The notes: generated from the sequence alone by a model not told the origin. A stretch of DNA of 64,000 nucleotides from Agaribacillus aureus (GCA_030442055.1 JAUJEB010000001.1:1-64000); one strand, 5' to 3'. Numbered from the stretch's first letter, positions 10,372-19,627 are shown. Numbers and translations are program-made.

Positions 10372-10541
10372 TTCTCAATTTACAAGTAATTTCAATCCGA
10401 AGGAAATTAAAAGAAACAAAAAAGTCAAATCGATCTTATTGAAATTAGTGTTTAAGAGCCGGGTTTTTCCACTTTTGCCCGTGTCGGTTAATGGGAAGAG
10501 GTCAGTTAGGTCTAAACAATATGAGTAAACCTCATTCATAA

Positions 10542-10680
10542 AATAACCCAAAATACTTTTCCAACCTCTTCAAATCCTCTGCGAAAGAGTTCGATCGAGT
10601 GCCGGTTATCCCGACAAATCAGCAAGAGCAACGGCAACAGCAAGGGGTAAAAACTGTTGCTGTTGCTCAAACTGTTGCTT
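10542..10680. repeat. Dispersed repeat with hairpin, copy 1
   Basis: Bases 10542-10626 align without gaps to 16599-16683, with about three quarters of positions identical and in the same orientation. Each copy is followed by a GCAACA...TGTTGC hairpin. Here the stem is 14 bp with one mismatch (AGCAACGGCAACAG, 10627-10640, and 10654-10667). On the minus strand both copies can be read as a short related peptide containing SN-F-EDLKR-E-YF, so the repeat may descend from a coding sequence. The rest of 10372-10817 shows no gene. Confidence 0.5.
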
Positions 10681-10817
10681 TTAACAAAACAAAATAATCC
10701 ACTTTCGATCGAAAAGCCGCTTGACGTGACTTGTGATAATACTGGCTAACCGGACTATTCTATTAATCTGTTAGAAAAAATCTTTGAAGGCTAAAATCAG
10801 AAAAAGATAATAATACC

Positions 10818-10959
10818 AACGTCATAGACATTTTTTTGCACCCATTTATTGGAATATGGTGAGAGTTTATGGTATATCCAGATGCTATTAGGACATAACT
10901 CCAGTGTAACCACTGAAATTATATACTCATCTAGCCAATTTGCTGATGAATTGTGTTAA
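10818..10959 (+). pseudogene. Decayed C-terminal end of a tyrosine recombinase (phage-type integrase)
   Basis: In the + frame from about 10840 the DNA reads THLLEYGESLWYIQMLLGH, then NSSVTTEIIYSSSQ and a stop at 10957-10959. This is the end of an integrase catalytic domain: THLLE, the box-II-like YIQMLLGH with its His, and the TTEIY block that holds the catalytic Tyr. The Arg-His that should precede it (CGTCAT, at about 10822) is in another frame, and no N-terminal part exists upstream. It is therefore a frameshifted remnant. It suggests the following genes arrived with a mobile element. Confidence 0.6.
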
Positions 10960-11067
10960 AAAAACCATTAAATTAAGTGGATAAAAAAATAAGCCCAACA
11001 ATGCGGTGCATAGCCAATTGTCGTACAACAGCTAAGAAAATCATTGAGAAATAAACAAAAAATAAAA

Positions 11068-11472
11068 ATGAATGAAAACATGACAAATTACATAGACGGC
11101 TTTGTCCTTCCAGTTCCAAGAATTCACCTGAACGAATACAAGCGTGTGGCTGAAAAGGTAGCTGAAATTTGGAAAGAATATGGTGCACTCGCTTACTTTG
11201 AGTATGTTGGTGAGGACTTGACTTTGGAAGGTACGCGTTCATTTATTGAAATTGTAGATGCAAAAGAAAATGAAGCCATCGTATTCGGATGGGTTATTTT
11301 TCCTTCGAAAGAGACCCGTGATTTAGCAAATAAACAAGTTCCCGCCGACCCAAGAATGACAGACTTGGTTACCCCGCTGACCAACCCAACAAGATTAATT
11401 TTTGATGCCAGCAGGATGGTTTATGGAGGATTCCAACCGCTTGTTCAATCGAATAGTAGTGTGACTGAATAG
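11068..11472 (+). CDS. DUF1428 family protein
   Basis: Small cytoplasmic protein of about 134 residues. The start MNENMTNYIDGFVLPVPR, the segment EKVAEIWKEYGALAYFEYVG and the end PTRLIFDASRMVYGGFQPLV are the hallmarks of the DUF1428 family (dimeric alpha-beta barrel fold, function unknown). A longer frame begins with a TTG at 11044, but the ATG at 11068 or 11080 matches the family start better. It follows the integrase remnant by about 110 bp, so it may be accessory cargo. No partner genes are adjacent. Confidence 0.85.
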   Translation: MNENMTNYIDGFVLPVPRIHLNEYKRVAEKVAEIWKEYGALAYFEYVGEDLTLEGTRSFIEIVDAKENEAIVFGWVIFPSKETRDLANKQVPADPRMTDLVTPLTNPTRLIFDASRMVYGGFQPLVQSNSSVTE

Positions 11473-11769
11473 ATGATTATACTAAACCCCTCTGGGCCAT
11501 AGTGTTCCATAAAAAAGGAAATTTATTGCCCAGGAGATTTATGTCTATTCAGACAATGGAAATGACCATAACACTGCCACAATTGAATCGCCATCACTTC
11601 TGATAAGCTATCCCATTTAGAATTTATCGTCAACATTTTTGCGGCATTGGCCCAGTTGGAAAGGGATAGTAGGCCACTATTCTAACGATGGGTTAATCAT
11701 GCCGAAAATAGATTTCGATTAATTCCAAATATTTAGTAGTTTGACTAATTGTTAAGAAGGCTATTCAGT
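11473..11769. other. Intergenic region without a recognised gene
   Basis: No start-to-stop gene is convincing here. One frame (about 11520-11621) reads FIAQEIYVYSDNGNDHN-like sequence with no start codon, possibly a remnant. No clear terminator hairpin or operator was seen. Confidence 0.3.
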
Positions 11770-14700
11770 ATGAAAAAATTAATAATATTTAACCTAGCAA
11801 TACTTCTCGGTTTTACAATTCAGGCGCAACAAAATAGAGCCGTTGAATCAAATAATGAAAAAGAAAGTCTTGATTTAAGTGGACTTAAGTTCAGATCTAT
11901 TGGGCCGGCGATTACCTCGGGTAGAATTGCCGATTTTGCAGTAAACCCAAACAATCCTAAAGAGTATTATGTGGCGACAGCATCAGGAGGTGTATGGAAA
12001 ACAACCAATTCAGGAACCACCTATACCCCGATATTTGATGGCCAGAAAAGCTATTCCATAGGATGTGTCACCATGGATCCCAACAATAATCATGTAATCT
12101 GGGTAGGTTCTGGCGAAAACAACAACCAGCGCAGTGTTGCCTACGGTGACGGTATTTACAAGTCGGTCGATGGCGGCTTAAGCTGGGAGCACATGGGTTT
12201 AAAGAACAGTGAGCATATAGGGAGTATCGTTGTGCATCCCGAGAATTCGGATATTGTATATGTTGCTGCTATAGGACCGCTCTGGAGCAGTGGCGGGGAT
12301 CGAGGGGTGTACAAGACCACGGATGGTGGCAAAACGTGGAAAGCGGTACTCACAATCGATGAACACACCGGTATTAATGAAGTGGTTATGGATCCAAGAA
12401 ACCCTGAGGTGCTCTACGCCTCTTCCTTTCAAAGGAGGAGACATGTCTTTACCTATCTGGGCGGTGGTCCACAATCCGGAATTTATAAATCGATGGATGG
12501 TGGAGCCAACTGGGCGAAAGTAAACAAGGGATTGCCGGAAGTGGATCTTGGCAGGATTGGCTTGGCAATTGCTCCGTCCAACCCCAAAACCATATATGCA
12601 ATAGTAGAAGCTGCCCAGGGTAAAGGAGGTTTTTATCGATCGACCAATGGCGGGGAATCATGGTCAAAACAAGGGAAGTACAATTCCTCAGGCAATTACT
12701 ATCAGGAAATCGTTGTAGATCCACTAAATGAAAATGTAATATACGGCATGGATACCTGGATGCAGGTCTCAAGGGATGCAGGTAAAACCTTCAAGAATTT
12801 AGGTGAAGATTTTAAACATGTTGATAATCATTGCCTCTGGATTGACCCTAAGGATACCGATCATTTGTTGGCAGGTTGCGATGGAGGCATTTATGAGACC
12901 TTTGATGCTGCTGCTACCTGGCAATTTAAGGCCAATCTGCCCATTACGCAGTTTTACAAGGTTGCTGTTGATAATGCAGAACCCTTCTATTTTATTTATG
13001 GAGGCACCCAGGATAATTTTAGTATGGGAGGGCCTTCAAGAACAACTAGTGGAAATGGCATTGCCAATTCGGAATGGTTCATGACTCATGGTGGAGATGG
13101 CTTCGAGTCTGCCATTGATCCGGACAATCCCAATATTGTCTATGCCCAATCCCAATATGGGTATTTGGTACGTTATGATAAACTAAGCGGTGAGGAATTG
13201 GGCATTCAACCCCAACCAAAAAAAGGGGAGAATGCGTATCGATGGAACTGGGATGCCCCTTTGCAGGTAAGTGTCCACAAGCCGGGAAGGATTTACTTTG
13301 CGGCCAACAAGGTCTTTAGAAGTGACGACCGCGGCAATAGTTGGGAGGTCATCAGTGATGATTTGACAGCACAGGTGAACCGAAACGAGCTTAAGGTAAT
13401 GGATCGAGTATGGAGTACCGATGCTGTGGCCAAGAATCGATCGACTTCACCCTATGGTACCATTGTTGCTTTTTCAGAGTCTCCCAAAAGTGATAATTTG
13501 CTATATGTCGGTACTGATGACGGTTTGATCCAGATTACAGAGGATGGCGGCAGGAATTGGAGAAAGGTACAGGGCATAACCGGTGTTCCACGCGCTACAT
13601 ACGTCAATGAAATATTGGCGTCAAAGCACAATGAAGACGTGGTCTATGCCGCGTTTAACCATCACAAGTATGGCGACTTCAAACCTTATATCTTTAAAAG
13701 TATGGACAGAGGAAAGACATGGACTTCAATTAGTGGCGATTTGCCCCTTCGAGGATCTGTTTACGCACTGGAAGAAGATCATGTCGATCCCAATCTGATT
13801 TTTGCCGGTACAGAGTTTGGTGTTTTTTTTTCAAACAACGGTGGAGAAAAATGGACACAACTAAAAGCAGGCCTTCCTACCATTGCAGTACGTGACATTG
13901 CGATTCAGGAAAGGGAAGAAGACCTGGTATTGGGTACCTTTGGAAGAGGCTTCTATATTTTGGACGATTACTCATCCTTAAGACAGGTTAAGAATCTGGA
14001 AAATAAAGAGGCCGAATTGTTTTCAATACGAGACGCTTTTGCTTTTGAATACAGGTACCCACTAGGACTTCCCGGTAAGTCCTTTCAGGGTGATGATTAT
14101 TATTTGGGAGATAATTTGGGTTCCGAGGCTATTTTCACTTATTTCCTGAAGGAGGATATAAAATCAAAAAGAGATCAACGGTTGGAACGCGAAAAGAAAA
14201 CAACAGATGACAACTATCCGTCTTATGAAGCGTTAAAAAATGAACAAAATGAAGAAGAACCGTATTTGTTGTTTTCAATCAGGGATGCTCAAGGGCAGGT
14301 TGTGCGAAAACTTACGGCTAAACCTAAAAAGGGCTTCAATAGGCTTAACTGGGATTTGAGATTGCCATCCACCAATCCAATTACACTAAAGTCTCCCTTG
14401 TTTTATAACCCGTTTAGCAATCCTGACATTGGAACCCTGGTACCCCCTGGAACTTATTCGGCAAGTATGTCCAAATTTGTTGATGGTGTATTCACAGAAC
14501 TCTCTGGCCCCGTTTCTTTTAAAGTAAAACCCCTTGACAATACAGTCATGCCCGCTCCTGACCGGGAAAAACTTGCAGCCTTCCAGCAAGAAGTGCTTCA
14601 AATGGCCAGATTGGTCAAAGGAGCTCAGAATATTATTAAAGACGTGAATGTTGAGATGGCGTATATTAAAAAGGCAATAGATCGAACCCCATTAGAACAA

Positions 14701-15027
14701 AAAGATCTGACATTAAAATACTTGGCCATAAGAAAAAAACTCAATGACATCAATGCAAAAATTAACGGAGATGTTGTTGCGGCACAATTGGATAAAGATA
14801 TGCCTATGTCGGTAGCAACACGCCTGGAGAATATTCAATATGCCATGTTTTACTCCACCTCCGAGACAACAAAGACAAACCTGGAAAGCCTTCAAATAGT
14901 CAGTGAATTATTTGAGCCTTTGAGAATCAAACTAAGGAGTTTGATAATTGATGACTTAAGTGCGTTACAAAAGCAATTGGAAGGTGCCGGAGCTCCATAC
15001 ACTCCTAATCGCATAATTTTCCCATAA
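11770..15027 (+). CDS. Secreted VPS10/sortilin-like BNR-repeat (beta-propeller) protein
   Basis: 1085 residues after choosing the ATG at 11770, which gives a clean signal peptide (MKKLIIFNLAILLGFTIQAQ); a TTG 21 bases upstream is less likely. The N-terminal two thirds is built of Asp-box/BNR repeats of the form S-x-D-G-G-x-x-W (KSVDGGLSWEH, KTTDGGKTWKA, KSMDGGANWAK, RSTNGGESWSK, RSDDRGNSWEV), so a large beta-propeller is expected, as in VPS10/sortilin-like and exo-sialidase-like proteins. The C-terminal part (about 770-1085) has a beta domain and a helical bundle with no catalytic motif I recognise. Such proteins are common in Bacteroidota and often called glycosyl hydrolases, but no activity can be assigned. 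No T9SS tail is visible. Confidence 0.88.
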   Translation: MKKLIIFNLAILLGFTIQAQQNRAVESNNEKESLDLSGLKFRSIGPAITSGRIADFAVNPNNPKEYYVATASGGVWKTTNSGTTYTPIFDGQKSYSIGCVTMDPNNNHVIWVGSGENNNQRSVAYGDGIYKSVDGGLSWEHMGLKNSEHIGSIVVHPENSDIVYVAAIGPLWSSGGDRGVYKTTDGGKTWKAVLTIDEHTGINEVVMDPRNPEVLYASSFQRRRHVFTYLGGGPQSGIYKSMDGGANWAKVNKGLPEVDLGRIGLAIAPSNPKTIYAIVEAAQGKGGFYRSTNGGESWSKQGKYNSSGNYYQEIVVDPLNENVIYGMDTWMQVSRDAGKTFKNLGEDFKHVDNHCLWIDPKDTDHLLAGCDGGIYETFDAAATWQFKANLPITQFYKVAVDNAEPFYFIYGGTQDNFSMGGPSRTTSGNGIANSEWFMTHGGDGFESAIDPDNPNIVYAQSQYGYLVRYDKLSGEELGIQPQPKKGENAYRWNWDAPLQVSVHKPGRIYFAANKVFRSDDRGNSWEVISDDLTAQVNRNELKVMDRVWSTDAVAKNRSTSPYGTIVAFSESPKSDNLLYVGTDDGLIQITEDGGRNWRKVQGITGVPRATYVNEILASKHNEDVVYAAFNHHKYGDFKPYIFKSMDRGKTWTSISGDLPLRGSVYALEEDHVDPNLIFAGTEFGVFFSNNGGEKWTQLKAGLPTIAVRDIAIQEREEDLVLGTFGRGFYILDDYSSLRQVKNLENKEAELFSIRDAFAFEYRYPLGLPGKSFQGDDYYLGDNLGSEAIFTYFLKEDIKSKRDQRLEREKKTTDDNYPSYEALKNEQNEEEPYLLFSIRDAQGQVVRKLTAKPKKGFNRLNWDLRLPSTNPITLKSPLFYNPFSNPDIGTLVPPGTYSASMSKFVDGVFTELSGPVSFKVKPLDNTVMPAPDREKLAAFQQEVLQMARLVKGAQNIIKDVNVEMAYIKKAIDRTPLEQKDLTLKYLAIRKKLNDINAKINGDVVAAQLDKDMPMSVATRLENIQYAMFYSTSETTKTNLESLQIVSELFEPLRIKLRSLIIDDLSALQKQLEGAGAPYTPNRIIFP

Positions 15028-15162
15028 AAAACTGAGCTAAAAGTTCAATGAAATGATGTGACAAAAGAATTACAAGAAAATCGATGAAAGTAATCAAATC
15101 GGAGAAAAAATTGTGGATTATGAACTGGCTTATTGGGTTAAGTTCAACCTGAAAATCAGATT

Positions 15163-16377
15163 ATGAAACTATTACAACTGACAATTTTAGCAATAACCTT
15201 TTTGATTATTTCCGGTTCATCAATAGAAACAGATAGAGGTGAAATTACAAATTACAGGGGTAAATATGTTTGGTCTGGTAGTGGTGAAGCATTTGTCCCT
15301 AATTATGTAATGATTGATGTAATAGGTAAAATACGCAATGAAGGTAATTCAAACGATCTTGGTCCCATTTCAGAAGAACATGTGGATAGGTTTATATCAA
15401 TTTACCTTAAAGAACACGGATTTAATGGTGTTCATATTCCTGTTTATGGACAATGGTTTCATATTGATGAAAATGTGGTAAGTCTGGATGATAATGAAAT
15501 TGACCAGGAAACATTTGATAAACTGGCTATGATAATTAATAAAGTATATCAGGCAGGTGGATGTACGCATATCTGGCTGTGGGGAGATGCTTCAAGGAGT
15601 CAGACTTCAAAAAGCCTTGCAGGTGGCATAATGAGCCAAGAAGAAAAAAAATTACTTGACGAAATATACAAACAACTCAATCCTTTAAAAGGTTGGACCA
15701 TGAGTTATGGATTCGACTTGTGGGAATGGGTTGAAGGGCATCAGCTTAAGGAATGGCACGATTATTTGTGGCAAAAAGAAGGATGGAATCATCTTTTGGG
15801 TGCACGTTCATCTAAAAACAAATTGAGTCAAATTTATGAAGGCATGGATTACGCAAGCTATGAATATCATAAACCATGGTATCAGGAGCTCATACAGATG
15901 AAGGGTAAGAGACCGGATAAACCGACTTTTTCTGAAGACCGCTATAGAATTAGAACGCCAAGTAAATATCCGCTGAAGGATTATAACGAAGAAGAAACAA
16001 GACGAGGACTTTGGCATCATACAATTGCAGGGGGGGTAGCTGCAATATGGGGAAATCTTAATGATACGGGCGAATATGGAAATAAGGATGCTTTAAAGTG
16101 CTTTTCGATATTCTGGAATGATAACAAACGCTTTAAAAAGGATATGGTAATAGATACCACGCTTTCAAATGCATATTGTTTGACTGACTATTCTCATTTC
16201 GTATTTTATAAGGAAGAAACTGAAAAAATTGAATACAGTTTTTCAGGAAAACCTAAAAAAGTTATCGCAGTAGATACAAAGAAAAAGTACCAGGAGATTG
16301 ACCTGGGAAAACAAGAAGTGGGAAAACATGAATTTCTCGCACCATATCAATCTGATTGGGCATTATGGGTTGAATGA
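15163..16377 (+). CDS. Putative secreted glycoside hydrolase-like TIM-barrel protein
   Basis: 404 residues with a signal peptide (MKLLQLTILAITFLIISGSS). The central part resembles retaining TIM-barrel glycosidases of the DUF4038/collagen-binding type: early barrel strands with HGFNGVHIPVYGQWFH, a possible acid/base Glu at 188 in GFDLWEWVEG, and a possible nucleophile Glu at 258 in PTFSEDRYR. The C-terminal region from about 330 has the short beta-sandwich (NAYCLTDYSHFVFYKEE) found after such barrels. The assignment of catalytic residues is inference from position. The gene is visibly more AT-rich than the VPS10 gene before it and lies inside the stretch bounded by the dispersed repeats, which fits horizontal transfer. 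Its substrate is unknown. Confidence 0.6.
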   Translation: MKLLQLTILAITFLIISGSSIETDRGEITNYRGKYVWSGSGEAFVPNYVMIDVIGKIRNEGNSNDLGPISEEHVDRFISIYLKEHGFNGVHIPVYGQWFHIDENVVSLDDNEIDQETFDKLAMIINKVYQAGGCTHIWLWGDASRSQTSKSLAGGIMSQEEKKLLDEIYKQLNPLKGWTMSYGFDLWEWVEGHQLKEWHDYLWQKEGWNHLLGARSSKNKLSQIYEGMDYASYEYHKPWYQELIQMKGKRPDKPTFSEDRYRIRTPSKYPLKDYNEEETRRGLWHHTIAGGVAAIWGNLNDTGEYGNKDALKCFSIFWNDNKRFKKDMVIDTTLSNAYCLTDYSHFVFYKEETEKIEYSFSGKPKKVIAVDTKKKYQEIDLGKQEVGKHEFLAPYQSDWALWVE

Positions 16378-16598
16378 AAACGAAGCACAGCACGCAATAT
16401 AAAAGACAGGTGACGTAGTAAATTAGAGTAGTTGATCTCTCCTTTTGCCGAACCATCATGAATTCTGCATCTAATAAATGAAGGTGTGGAATCGAATTGC
16501 CTTGCGATCCTTTTATCAGAATAATAAAATGTCAGACCCATTTTGGCTTTGCCGGAAAAAGAAGTAAGGCTGTATTGTTACTAATAAAAAATCCTTTG

Positions 16599-16725
16599 AA
16601 TAACTCAAAATACCCCTCGAACCTCTTCAAGTCCTCCACGAAAAAGTTTGATTTGGAGCCAGTCATCGCGGAATAGCAGCAAGCGTGTGAGGAGCATACA
16701 GCAACAGATAATGTTGTTGCAATTG
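16599..16725. repeat. Dispersed repeat with hairpin, copy 2
   Basis: Second copy of the repeat at 10542; the aligned core is 16599-16683. It is followed by a GCAACA (16701-16706) ... TGTTGC (16715-16720) hairpin. Same orientation as copy 1. The flanking stretch 16378-16598 and 16726-16812 holds no gene I can support. Confidence 0.5.
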
Positions 16726-16812
16726 CTTCAGCAGATACTCACTTCAGGCCAAAAATGAATCACATCACAACCAGCCTAAAGTCCTCCTTATATTGTCAAC
16801 TCGCGGATTAAA

Positions 16813-18021
16813 CTAATATTGGTAAATCGGCCAATTGTCTTCAAAGTGATTACCGGAAGCCATACCCGCTTCATCCATTTCATTGATAAGGCATTTTCTT
16901 AAACTATCGGTAATGGCTTCTTTGTTCAGGTTCTGGCCTATGATTACCAACTCATTCATCCGGTCGCCCCACTTTTTATTCCATTTTTTCATAATATCCT
17001 GCTGATTTTCCATGTATGCCTGGTTCATGGCCCTTTCTTTCATGGGTACCGAAGCCCACCAGCGGCCATAGGGTTCGGCTTTGAGGGAACCGCCGGCCTG
17101 ACTCCATAATAAGGCTTGATCCTTGCGGGAAGCTAACCAGAAAAGCCCTTTACTTCTTACAATATTGCTGGGCCACTTATGGTTCACATATTGCCAGAAT
17201 CGCTCGGGATGAAAAGGTCTGCACTCCCTAAAGACAAAAGAAGAAATACCATACTCCTCCGTCTCAGGAGTATGTTCATTATTCAGCTCTTTGATCCATC
17301 CGGCCGCCTGTTCAGCCTTGTCGTAATCAAACAACCCGGTATTAAGAACCGCTTTAGGATCTACTTTACCGTAGGTGGTTCTGATGATGCGGGCCTCGGG
17401 ATTAAGTTTTGTGAGCATGCTTTCGAGCAACTGCAATTGTTGCTCATCCACCAGGTCAGTTTTATTGAGAAGAATTACATTGGCAAACTCCACCTGGTCG
17501 GTAAGCAGGTTCACGATCGAACGCTGATCTTGCGGATCGTCATTCAGGTTGCGGTCCAGGATGGTATCGGCGCTACCAAAGTCTTTGAAAAAGTTGAAGG
17601 CATCCACCACTGTGACCATCGTATCCAGACGGCTGAATTTTGTGAGATCAAAAAGCTCATCACCGGTAGCGAAGGAGAAACTTTGGGCCACCGGAATAGG
17701 CTCGGATATTCCGGTACTTTCAATGAGCAGATATTCAAACTTCTTCATCTTGGCCAATCTCTCCACCTCAATCATCAGATCTTCCCTGAGGGTACAACAT
17801 ATGCATCCGTTGCTCATTTCCACCAACTTCTCATCCGTACGCGAAAGATTGATCTCGTTCTGGACCAATTGGCTGTCCACATTCACCTCGCTCATATCAT
17901 TGACGATCACAGCTACTTTTAGTCCATGTCTGTTGTGTAAAATATGGTTTAGCAGTGTGGTTTTACCGGCTCCCAGAAAACCACTGAGCACGGTTACCGG
18001 TAACTTTTTAGTTCCGAACAT
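16813..18021 (-). CDS. COG0523 (CobW/YeiR/ZNG1-type) GTPase, probable metal (zinc) chaperone
   Basis: 402 residues from the ATG at 18021, the start that fits the family ([20 protein letters not shown]); the frame extends to an ATG at 18066 but that part overlaps the upstream ORF. Visible motifs: Walker [10 protein letters not shown] (14-22), the metal-binding CxCC at 73-76 in [19 protein letters not shown], and the guanine-specificity LNKTDLVD. The C-terminal domain from about 255 contains [13 protein letters not shown]. The family delivers zinc or other metals to client enzymes and many members are Zur-repressed. Here the gene follows a 78-residue ORF with a 1-nt gap under a paired-palindrome promoter, and a Fur-family gene lies just upstream on the other strand. 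Confidence 0.92.
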   Translation of the reverse strand: MFGTKKLPVTVLSGFLGAGKTTLLNHILHNRHGLKVAVIVNDMSEVNVDSQLVQNEINLSRTDEKLVEMSNGCICCTLREDLMIEVERLAKMKKFEYLLIESTGISEPIPVAQSFSFATGDELFDLTKFSRLDTMVTVVDAFNFFKDFGSADTILDRNLNDDPQDQRSIVNLLTDQVEFANVILLNKTDLVDEQQLQLLESMLTKLNPEARIIRTTYGKVDPKAVLNTGLFDYDKAEQAAGWIKELNNEHTPETEEYGISSFVFRECRPFHPERFWQYVNHKWPSNIVRSKGLFWLASRKDQALLWSQAGGSLKAEPYGRWWASVPMKERAMNQAYMENQQDIMKKWNKKWGDRMNELVIIGQNLNKEAITDSLRKCLINEMDEAGMASGNHFEDNWPIYQY

Positions 18022-18022
18022 T

Positions 18023-18259
18023 TTATTTTGAATTCTGGTTATGTAAATAATTTGGAAATGGGACATGAGGCTGCTTTACCCTTCTCCGGTTGACCGACCT
18101 GGCAATCCCTGATAACTCCGCCTCACATAAAGTCAAGGTATTGTCCTTCCATTCGACCTGCCACAAGTGAAAATGCAGGCCTGGCCAATACAGCTCACGT
18201 AGCAACGAATTGCAACGGGCAATAAAGTCCAAGTGGAGCCCTGCTAATTGATTTTTCAT
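18023..18259 (-). CDS. Small unknown protein, first ORF of the COG0523 transcript
   Basis: 78 residues, no family recognised. It starts about 32 nt past the -7 element of the promoter at 18291-18298 and its TAA ends 1 nt before the GTPase ATG, so the two would be translationally coupled. It has no signal peptide or membrane segment. It contains two Cys (16, 45) and several His (9, 29, 31, 65, 73), with an aromatic central part ([16 protein letters not shown]) and a basic [11 protein letters not shown] region. Its position rather than its sequence argues that it is real. It could be a metal-related accessory peptide or simply a leader ORF. Confidence 0.5.
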   Translation of the reverse strand: MKNQLAGLHLDFIARCNSLLRELYWPGLHFHLWQVEWKDNTLTLCEAELSGIARSVNRRRVKQPHVPFPNYLHNQNSK

Positions 18260-18277
18260 GTTTTAAGTTTTCCTAAA

Positions 18278-18330
18278 TGCAATATAGATGCAAATATAAG
18301 GGTTTAGACATAAAGTGCAACAATGTTGCG
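18278..18330 (-). promoter_or_regulatory. Paired-palindrome operator and promoter of the 78-aa ORF/COG0523 operon
   Basis: Two 15-bp palindromes, TGCAATATAGATGCA (18278-18292) and TGCAACAATGTTGCG (18316-18330), have starts 38 bp apart. On the minus strand a perfect Bacteroidota -7 element TATATTTG occupies 18298-18291 and overlaps the proximal palindrome by 2 bp; the distal palindrome covers the -33 region. The same layout recurs at 35791-35844 and 37760-37813. A Fur-family repressor bound here would block RNA polymerase. That the adjacent Fur-family protein is the binder is inference. Confidence 0.75.
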
Positions 18331-18491
18331 TTTATCGGCTTCAGCATCCATACTTTGTTTGCGGACTCGCATTACAGAAAACCTGGCCTTGGTACAATAC
18401 CCGGCCGGAAAGAAGCGGGCTAAAAATCATTCAGGATGACTTATATCAATGTAACTATCTGTTGGAGGAAGCAGAGGCTCTTAAAGAATAA
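18315..18491 (+). pseudogene. Possible coding remnant upstream of the Fur-family gene
   Basis: An open + frame runs to a TAA at 18489-18491 and reads like protein over its last 36 codons (TWPWYNTRPERSGLKIIQ, DDLYQCNYLLEEAEALKE). The only in-frame start nearby is a GTG inside the distal operator palindrome, so it is unlikely to be expressed as it stands. I read it as the tail of a lost gene. No family recognised. Confidence 0.25.
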
Positions 18492-18577
18492 TTTCAATGC
18501 CTTAACAGATCATTAGATTTTCGAACTATTCCTTGTAGCAGACCGTTAATATTCATAAAAAATCATTATACTAGGGT

Positions 18578-19003
18578 ATGGATAATAAAAAATTGATTGG
18601 TGACCTATTGCATGCACATGGCTTAAAGAAAACTCCCATAAGAACGGAAATGCTGGCTTTGTTCATGGATCATGATTTTGCACTTTCAGCCAGCGATATA
18701 GTGGCTAAAATGACCGCGGGACATGACCGGGTGACAATTTACCGGGCATTAAGCTCTTTTGAAAAACACGGCATATTACATCGCGCATCGGAAGATGGTC
18801 AAGGCATCAAATATGCACTATGCGGACAACATTGCCCGGACGAACCGCATACGGACAAACACGCCCATTTTATCTGTGACGAGTGCCACCAGACCTACTG
18901 TTTGGAAGATGTGAAAGTACCTAAAGCCAATATATCCAATGAGTTTTCTGTCACCGGTGTAAGTTACACCCTTAGCGGCATCTGTAAACAATGTAACCGT
19001 TGA
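18578..19003 (+). CDS. Fur-family metal-responsive repressor (zinc-type, Zur-like, by context)
   Basis: 141 residues. The N-terminal winged helix includes LKKTPIRTEMLALF and the recognition helix region DRVTIYRALSSFEKHGILHR (50-69). The C-terminal dimer domain holds the metal ligands: C82, H85, C86, the His cluster H91/H95/H97, and two CxxC structural zinc pairs (C100/C103 and C136/C139). Fur, Zur, PerR and Mur share this fold, so the sensed metal cannot be read from sequence; zinc is suggested by the COG0523 gene across the divergent gap. No palindrome of the TGCAAYAnTGTTGCR type was seen in its own promoter. It is followed 9 nt later by a methyltransferase gene. Confidence 0.9.
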   Translation: MDNKKLIGDLLHAHGLKKTPIRTEMLALFMDHDFALSASDIVAKMTAGHDRVTIYRALSSFEKHGILHRASEDGQGIKYALCGQHCPDEPHTDKHAHFICDECHQTYCLEDVKVPKANISNEFSVTGVSYTLSGICKQCNR

Positions 19004-19012
19004 TCTGGGAAA

Positions 19013-19627
19013 ATGAGTGAATCCTGGGAAACGCATTACCGTCATTTTGAAGGGAAAAAGATACCTGCGGCTGCAACACTGTCGAAAGCCCTGGCACTCT
19101 TTGATGAGGAACAATATCCTTTACAAAGCCGGCATGCTATAGATTTGGGCTGTGGCAGTGGGATTGATACACAGGCTATGATTCAGCAGGGATGCCAGGT
19201 ATTAGCCATTGATCAACAAGAGGAAGTGCTTCATCAGCTGTACGATAATATTCCCACCCACAAGAAGAATTCCCTGACCACTCTTTGCCGGTCATTTGAA
19301 GACCTGTCCGAACTTCCGGAAAGTACATTGGTAAACGCCAGTTTCAGCCTGCCTTTTTGTAAACCTGAAAAGTTTCACCGCTTGTGGCAACTCATTGTCG
19401 ACTGTCTGCTGCCTGGAGGTCGCTTTGCCGGACATTTTTTCGGGGTGGAAGACTCCTGGAGGGATAATCCCGATATGACCTTTCATCAGTCTTTTGAAGT
19501 ACAACAATTATTCTCGGGTTTTACCATAGAAACATTGAAAGAAATAAATAAAGATGGCAAGACCGTGTCTGGCAAAGACAAGCACTGGCATGTATTTCAC
19601 ATAGTCGCCAGGAAAAATTTGGTATGA
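19013..19627 (+). CDS. Class I SAM-dependent methyltransferase
   Basis: 204 residues. The Rossmann SAM-binding motif I is AIDLGCGSGIDTQAM (about 42-56), the acidic residue closing motif II is in VLAIDQQEEV, and later motifs include PFCKPEKFHRLWQLI and LLPGGRFAGHFFG. The overall pattern is that of small-molecule methyltransferases (TehB-like class). It is 9 nt after the Fur-family gene and in the same operon, so it could take part in metal or metallophore chemistry, but the substrate is unknown. Its stop codon directly abuts the stop of the convergent MATE gene. Confidence 0.85.
   Translation: MSESWETHYRHFEGKKIPAAATLSKALALFDEEQYPLQSRHAIDLGCGSGIDTQAMIQQGCQVLAIDQQEEVLHQLYDNIPTHKKNSLTTLCRSFEDLSELPESTLVNASFSLPFCKPEKFHRLWQLIVDCLLPGGRFAGHFFGVEDSWRDNPDMTFHQSFEVQQLFSGFTIETLKEINKDGKTVSGKDKHWHVFHIVARKNLV

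Noticed and set aside
10983-11040. Integron attC-like sequence (GCCCAAC...GTACAAC) before the DUF1428 gene
   Set aside because: Only a partial R''-like match and some dyad symmetry were seen; no integron integrase or second attC site is present.
16347-16541. 64-codon minus-strand ORF downstream of the glycosidase-like gene
   Set aside because: It overlaps the end of that gene, has no family and no supporting context; possibly a remnant.
17179-17922. 247-codon plus-strand ORF opposite the COG0523 gene
   Set aside because: It is the antisense shadow of a well-supported GTPase with intact motifs and has no recognisable family, start context or neighbours.
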